Assembly: GCF_001640805.2 (NCBI RefSeq)
Contig: NC_066850.1
Coordinates: 17,543,036-17,607,035 of the forward strand
Reading direction: 5' to 3'
From: Lates calcarifer
Lineage: Eukaryota > Chordata > Actinopteri > Centropomidae
Length of the DNA: 64,000 bases
Made by a program: the position numbers and the translations under genes. Below, piece by piece: positions 58,396-64,000 of this stretch. The notes under the pieces were generated by a model. That model saw only the letters and a list, made by a program, of their open reading frames with translations. It was not told the DNA's origin and ran no database searches. Within the stretch, counting starts at the first letter, position 1. The number at the start of each line of letters is the position of its first letter.

Positions 58396-58429
58396 AGAAA
58401 GTGTGGAAGAACTTCCTTCCACACTTTCT
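58396..58429 (+). repeat. Perfect 14-bp-stem hairpin
   Basis: Left arm AGAAAGTGTGGAAG and right arm CTTCCACACTTTCT with a 6-base loop. Same 34-nt length, and same AG start and CT end, as the hairpins at 58687 and 59108. Confidence 0.85.
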
Positions 58430-58686
58430 CTTTAGAATTAAGTTTGAAAACTGTAAAAGAGGTAAAGGGCTTCAAGAACGATTCAAGAACAAGAGACAAG
58501 AGAATTATTCTTCCCAAATTCTATTTATAATACCAGTATGAATAATTCACATCAGTATTAACTCCAGAGGGGAGGAGAATGTAATTTTAAAATGTTATAG
58601 GTCAGTGATGAAGTTGTTGTTAAATTATTACATTTCACTGTGAACAACAGGAAGCATAGACTTTGATGAAACCTTGTCAAAGGGTC

Positions 58687-58720
58687 AGTGTTAGAGACAG
58701 TCAGACCGTCTTAAAACACT
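58687..58720 (+). repeat. 34-nt hairpin, copy in tandem unit I
   Basis: Outer stem of 6 bp (AGTGTT with AACACT) and inner stem of 5 pairs (GAGAC with GTCTT, one G-U). Homologous to 59108-59141. Confidence 0.7.
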
Positions 58721-59107
58721 TCACTTCTGTTACAGTTACTCAGTAGTGATAAGTCTTCCACTCTCTCATATTCTTGTAGTACATAAAGTGTTAGTATTAA
58801 AACTCCTTCCTTCCTCCTGTATGTCTCATTAAAATGTTTTAAGAATGGTAAAAGAAGGAAAGGCTTTAAGAGGGTCTTCAGGAAATGTTCCTTTTAAATC
58901 CATTTCTAAAGCTGTGTGTTAGTTTCCATAATGACTCAAAAACAGCAGACAAAATATACTTCAATAATCATCATTTATAATGTCTATTTGTTTACATCTG
59001 AGTTCATGAACTGATGAGAAGTTGAAAGTAATTGTAAGAATTGATAAAGCAGTTTTCTGTTGTTATTGTTGGTTTATTATATTTGGATGGAACATTTCCA
59101 GAGGGTT

Positions 59108-59141
59108 AGGGTTAGGGAGGGTCAGACCCTCCTAACACCCT
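59108..59141 (+). repeat. 34-nt hairpin, copy in tandem unit II
   Basis: Same fold as 58687-58720 with three exchanged base pairs. Its left arm contains a telomere-like GGGTTAGGG purely as part of the stem. Confidence 0.7.
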
Positions 59142-59349
59142 CTTTATCTGTCACCTCAAAGCACTGAGTTAGTTTTTCATTTTTAATTAGCACTGACTGA
59201 TGATCTCACCAATTAAAATGACACTGATGCCATTTAATGAGAATTCTGAGAGAAACTTGATGACAAACAGAAATGTGTCTGCCAGGCCTCCATGTATAAG
59301 GCTGTAGGTGATGAGCAGGTGGTCAGGGTTAGGAGATTTGCTTCCACAG

Positions 59350-59415
59350 GAATTTGTCCTTCTGAAGCTGAGAACAGTCCAGCTCCAAGACAGAAGAAAT
59401 GATCTTCATCACAAG
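59350..59415 (+). other. Possible downstream exon (noncoding or alternative)
   Basis: 66 bp between CTTCCACAG and GTAAAA; open in frame 0 for 22 codons. It could be a 3' UTR exon of the unrecognised gene. No homology seen. Confidence 0.3.
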
Positions 59416-59516
59416 GTAAAACTGTTCCCCTTAAGTCAAGTTACAGCAAACGCTTAGTGGCTGGTGTGTATGAATTTGGTGTTGAAGTTTGATTTGTCTT
59501 GTTAGATATCTTGCAG

Positions 59517-59598
59517 ATTGAGAGGAGTCCAGCACAGAGGGCAGAAATGTCTGTCTGGAGGAACACAGAGTTGTGCGTGTGGATTTCATTCTGCAGAG
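59517..59598 (+). other. Possible downstream exon, resembling exon 3 start
   Basis: 82 bp between ATCTTGCAG and GTACTG. Begins ATT GAG AGG AGT CCA, giving IERSPAQR, reminiscent of the ERSPSPQ module of exon 3. It might be a decayed third copy of the module. Confidence 0.3.
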
Positions 59599-59996
59599 GT
59601 ACTGACATATTAGTTTGACTGACATGACCTTCAATTTATGGTACTGTGATGAATTCTCATCTTCCATATTTTTCAGTATTTAGTAGTTTAGGAGTGGTGA
59701 ATACATTCACTGGTTCTATTGATTTTATTTTTTTACCTAAGTTTTGAAAGGTTTTAGAAACTTTTTTCTCTTTTACTTTATTATTTTCTTACTCTTTTTT
59801 TTTTTTTTGTCTTTTTTTGTTTTTATGAAACTCTGACTTCATTCTATTCTACTTTGTGAAACCTCAAAGTGACACAGGGTGCTGCTGCAGAACTAAACCT
59901 TCATTTTCCAGGTGGTTGTGTGTGTTGCATAAAAGTGTCTTTCATCAAATTGTTGTTACGCCCAATTAACTGCAGTTGTGTGTGTACTTCCTGCAG

Positions 59997-60086
59997 AGCC
60001 GTGGTGCTGTTGGAGCTCCTGGCACTCCTCAGTCAACTCATCACTCTCTGTATAAGAAGCCAGACTCCACCACTACTCCTCGCCAG
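59997..60086 (+). other. Possible downstream exon, 90 bp
   Basis: Between CTTCCTGCAG and GTAGCT; exactly 30 open codons rich in Ser, Thr, Pro and Gln, in the style of the upstream protein. It may instead belong to the retroelement end at 60040-60390. Confidence 0.25.
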
Positions 60087-60390
60087 GTAGCTCCACTCTG
60101 TGTTGTGATAACACAAGGCCAGCTCTCTAGTGTTTCTTATGTGTTTGCTTGCTATAGTCTCTGGCTTTCTCACTGTGTTCAGATCACCACTTTAAGCTCC
60201 ACTCTCTCTCCTTATGCCCTGGCTGTTCCACTGGCCCATAACTAACTCACCTAGACTCATCTATATGCCCCAACCTTCCCTTTAAGACTTCATTAAACAA
60301 CTCATTTGCCTTATCTGCTGGTATCTCTGAGTCTGTGTCTGCACTGGGGTCCAAAACTAGTTCTGTTCAAAGCGTAACAGATACATTCAT
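60040..60390 (+). mobile_element. Possible retroelement 3' end
   Basis: CTTCATTAAACAACTC followed by CTGAGTCTGTGTCTGCACTG and ending CGTAACAG resembles 3' ends of fish LTR-type or related elements. ATTAAA at 60292 with a GT-rich sequence after it could also serve as a poly(A) signal for the upstream locus. Confidence 0.35.
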
Positions 60391-63300
60391 CACTTTGCTT
60401 TAAATTTTCATTAAAGAGGGGGTCTGGAAAACACAGGCATGGCTGAGCCAGATGGAGTTAGTGATACATCCTCCCTCCTGCCTTCTTCTGCCCCTCCTCT
60501 CTCTCTTGGACGTTGACAAATGGAAAGGTTGAAGTTATTTTTCACTCAGGACAGTGAAGTGATGGGGACCAGAGGAGATCATCCCCTCTTTTCCCCTCAC
60601 TGTACCTCTATAGTAGATTACAAGGATTAATCACCTCGACTATAAAGCAGCGGATTGGTCCGCACTGAGATCTAATTGTATATTAATCACCTTCTCTCTC
60701 TCACACACACACCGTGTCGGTGTATGTTAAGCTTGTTATCTACCAGTGAAACTGGGCTGGATGCCGTTTATTGATTCATTCATCTATATGCCCTCCACAT
60801 TGTTACATTCACAGGTTCTTTCAGCCTCCTCATTTCATCACCCCTACAGTGAAATATGTTTCATTTACTTCTCTAAAATAATTACAACAGGATAAACAGA
60901 GAAAAATCATAAAGAGACAAACAGACCTGACTGAAATATAAGTGGTTAAATTAAATAGCTAAATAAAATAAGCAAACAATTCAACATTTGATGCTTTACC
61001 GTTTTCTACACAGACAGAGTTTTAGCTGGCTTGTGAGTCATCCTTTACACCTACATTTGATATATAGGTACACTACTATTTTTAATCAATCCAGTTGTCT
61101 ACACAGGACATTTCACTTACAGCATATGCACATAACCCCAGCATGAAGCCTGTTTTTACAATTCAAGTCTATTCTCTTGCATTTTACATGTGTAGTGTGT
61201 TAGGCTCTGAGCCCTGCTAGACATAGACCGAGCACTGAAGCTGCTCCTCTCCCTTTACATCCCCTGCACAGACAGTATTTCAATCCCATCTCCTAAAAAT
61301 TACATTTCTACAGAAGAAGCATAGAGATAAATCCAATGCTTTTAACAACAGCAAACCATAGAGGGCTCTCACCTGGGGCGACTAGCCTTCCCAGTCAACT
61401 GGCTCTGCTAAATACACTGAATAAAGAATCAAAAGAAAATTATAAACAAAACAACAGAATAAACAAAAGATACCCGTGAGTTGAAATTATAAATAGTATT
61501 TTAAATTGGGTGCAAGCAGTAGTGTCTAAACAATATTAAAATATGGCAAAAACATTTTAAAAAGCAAAATCGGAATTATTATAAGTCTGCATGTGACACA
61601 CAGACTGCACAGGGGGATAGAAGTTCAGTTTGAGTGACAGATTAATGGTTTGTAATACAAGAACAGCAATTATTTTTTCTTTCTTTTACTGCAGTGATCC
61701 TGAGGAAAACAGAAAACAGTGTTCACTCCATAAAATAATCCACCAGTAATGTGCAGGCACAGAGCAACATTAGCATTCAATATGATGAATGGGAGTCAAA
61801 TTTTCACTCTATTTTTAGCTCTGGTTTGGGCTCATCTGTCACATCTGTCACTGAGTTAAAAGAAGCTAAAATAAATAAATAAATAAGGACACAATTTATT
61901 TTCTGAATATATCTGAATGATTTTTTTGAATATGTTTTTGGATATAGGTTGAATATTGTCCTAATTTGTTCATTAAATGAATGTTGACAAAAATGTTTTA
62001 AATGTAAAATAAATGCCTAAACATTTACATTAGGTTTTAATCTCAGCTGCAAATCATCAGACTCAAAAGACTACCACTGGATCGCACAGTGAGGTTACAA
62101 TCACTTACCTGCAGCACTTTGTCCCCATCGGGTTATAGCTGGATACGTATATTTAAAAATGTAATCTAACAAAGAATTGGATTCCAGCTTTATCATCCTC
62201 TAAAGAAATTAAAGTCTGTTGAATATTGAATTATTGGACTTTGCAGAGTAAAATGCAGTAGAATTAACTTAGACTCCATCTCAGTCTCTTTCACTGCTGC
62301 TGCTGTGTTTTACAGATAAATGTGTTGTCACGTGTTAATCTCTGGATTAAAATGGAGGCTCTGCTCTTTATTTACCCACAGCCACAGTTAATCTTTATTT
62401 ACTCACAGCCATAGTACATCGGCGTGCCTTTGATGATGTGTTTTTTTTTTTTTTTTTTGTTCAGCACACACACTTTTCATTCAGAGCGTACATACTCAGA
62501 GATGACTGAACTGTGATCCACTGTTCAGAGAATTCAGTGGAATACATCTTTGCATATGGTGCACTGAGTTAGCCACTAATTTGTCCCACCAGCCAACTAC
62601 AGTGCTGTAACTAAAAATTCTCTCAAAAAACATTTGTCCTATAGACCATCATTATGAGAGATATTTCTGTAACACAGTTGGCACGCTGCTATTGAGCTTA
62701 AACTGACAACAATGTAAATTATTACTCTTTGCAAGCAGTGACTGAATATTTGAGCAACTTTGACTGTGAAATTTATATTCATGTTCACACCAGCAAGCAA
62801 CCTTGAATGAATGAAGTTACAGAAAGTTAGAGAAAGTTAAAGGAAGTAAGAACTAAACAGCATCTGACTGAAGATAATCTGCTGCATGTACTGTATCAGA
62901 GGGCTCAAAGGGTGGCGTTGAACCCTGTGGAACATCTTTAACATTACTGCATTCATTCAGCCTTTGCTATAAGAGGAGAGGTCACTGAACTCACTGCAGG
63001 AACCTCAGTTGCATCATGGAGGTCCCAAGTTGTGTAAAATCAGGGAATCTTCAAAAATCCAAAAGACCAAATGTTAGCAAGTATGATAATTGTTTCACTG
63101 ATTTTTGTGTCCTCCAACTCTTAACTCTTGGCTTCCACATGGTCAGGTAGCTAGGATTTGGCACTGTCACTGCTCAAGGGAATGATGAGCTGACAGGAGA
63201 TGGCTGTTTACATAATGGAGTCAGTCATTTAGTTGAACAAGCCAGTTTTTGGACAGAGTGTTTTTGTGTCATTTTGTGATGATCTAGTGGGTACGTTTTA

Positions 63301-64000
63301 ATGCTGTCATCGCCGCAGCTATGGTTTGAGTCAGGGAGTGTGATTTTAGCACTTCCAAGACTGTGTCTCTGCTTTACTCTTGTGGCATAATTCAAGAATT
63401 TGATTTAATCTGCCTCAGGCATTTTGAAAAGGAGTAACTCAATGCATAAAAAGTGATGGTTCTCTGAAAAGTGAAGGATGTGTTGAGCTTCTGTGAATTG
63501 GCAGTTTTGAAAAACAGCTGATTGAAAAAGCCTTCATATTATATGGAAACCTGCTATGCCTGCCACTATACCACCAACATCCTGAACAAAGAAAATGCAC
63601 TGCCAGCATACATGATGAACACATCCTATGATGTTTACATGCTTGACTGACCCTCCATAGCTAAAGACAAATTGCTATTTTCCATCACTTAATGCCGTCT
63701 TTACCCTAGAAAACATTTGCTTCATGCATATCTGTGTGTAATGACATGACAGATGACTGAGGAGGAGCAAGGAAAGTGGATTCGAACCTGTGCAGGGAAA
63801 CCAGTGGATTTGTGGTCCATCGCTCTGTCCCTTTAAAACAGTCTTAATTTGGATAATACCCTCACTCACCCTCGTAAACTCAAACTCAGACTCAAACAAT
63901 GTTAACTCCAATTTAGAGACATGACTGAGGTCCCGTATTTACACATCAAAGTCACGTGGGTGTGTTTGGGTTCCAGTGGACAGCCGTTGCTGGTTCACCT
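60391..64000. other. Intergenic, no gene seen
   Basis: AT-rich. 60400-60720 is low in obvious repeats and has several TAAT/ATTA motifs, as in conserved noncoding elements. An 18-20 base T-run lies at 62441-62459. Open frames at 63439-63624 and 63675-63911 (minus) lack splice, motif or family support. Confidence 0.5.

Larger units (their letters stand above)
58250..59155 (+). repeat. Two diverged tandem units with hairpins in the 3' intron of the unrecognised gene
   Basis: Matching landmarks recur 395-490 bp apart: AGTAGTGATAAGT at 58254 and 58742, GTAAAAGAGG/GTAAAAGAAG at 58454 and 58849, GATGAAGTTG/GATGAGAAGTTG near 58607 and 59014, and the AGGGT(C/T)AG...GTCAGACC hairpin at 58681 and 59102. 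Most other sequence has diverged, while the hairpin keeps 31 of 40 positions. Confidence 0.6.

Noticed and set aside
59095..59150. Telomere-like GGGTTAGGGTTAGGG, considered as a telomerase RNA template or interstitial telomere
   Set aside because: Only two units, and they form one arm of a hairpin whose homologue at 58681 is not telomeric. No pseudoknot or H/ACA-like context follows on either strand.
59160..59290. TGATGA and CTGA motifs considered as a C/D-box snoRNA in the small gene's intron
   Set aside because: The C box lacks the leading purine, no terminal stem brackets the boxes, and no convincing guide region could be defined.

Overview
The window is vertebrate nuclear DNA, most likely from a teleost (ray-finned) fish. 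Evidence for this: long introns with compact phase-matched coding exons and consensus GT-AG splice sites; abundant CA/GT microsatellites; Tc1/mariner relics of the fish type; L2-like LINE fragments; and tRNA-derived SINE copies with A and B boxes. No prokaryotic or viral gene organisation is visible. Family assignments come from recognising protein and repeat motifs by eye; no database search was possible.

Layout. From 1 to 47.85 kb the plus strand carries the 3' two thirds of a tmtc1-like gene: 13 coding exons (5692-45907), a roughly 1.9 kb 3' UTR and a poly(A) signal at 47831. The exons join in frame into 564 residues plus a stop codon. They encode the last membrane segments of the GT-C-like region (including the DUF1736 stretch) followed by an unbroken run of TPR repeats. 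The 5' part of the gene lies upstream of the window. The introns hold Tc1 relics, LINE tails, SINEs, a 0.6 kb GAT minisatellite that runs up to one splice acceptor, and a LINE fragment that runs up to the last splice acceptor.

From 47.9 to 56 kb is repeat-rich intergenic DNA. It has an L2 relic split by a SINE, an orphan CCAAT-CRE-TATA promoter followed about 580 bp later by AATAAA, a Tc1 relic, and an inverted partial copy of a tmtc1 intron segment.

From 56.1 to 58.1 kb (perhaps to 60.1 kb) there is a candidate small gene that I do not recognise. It has ATF/CREB-like sites, a TATA box, a first-ATG start and four phase-0 exons that join into a 144-residue basic, Ser/Pro/Gln-rich protein with an N-terminal nuclear-localisation-like stretch. 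Exons 2 and 3 and their flanks look like tandem duplications. The downstream intron holds two diverged tandem units of 400-490 bp. A 34-nt hairpin present in both units differs at nine positions, six of which form three compensatory base-pair changes. This locus is the best candidate for something undescribed.

From 60.4 to 64 kb I see no gene.
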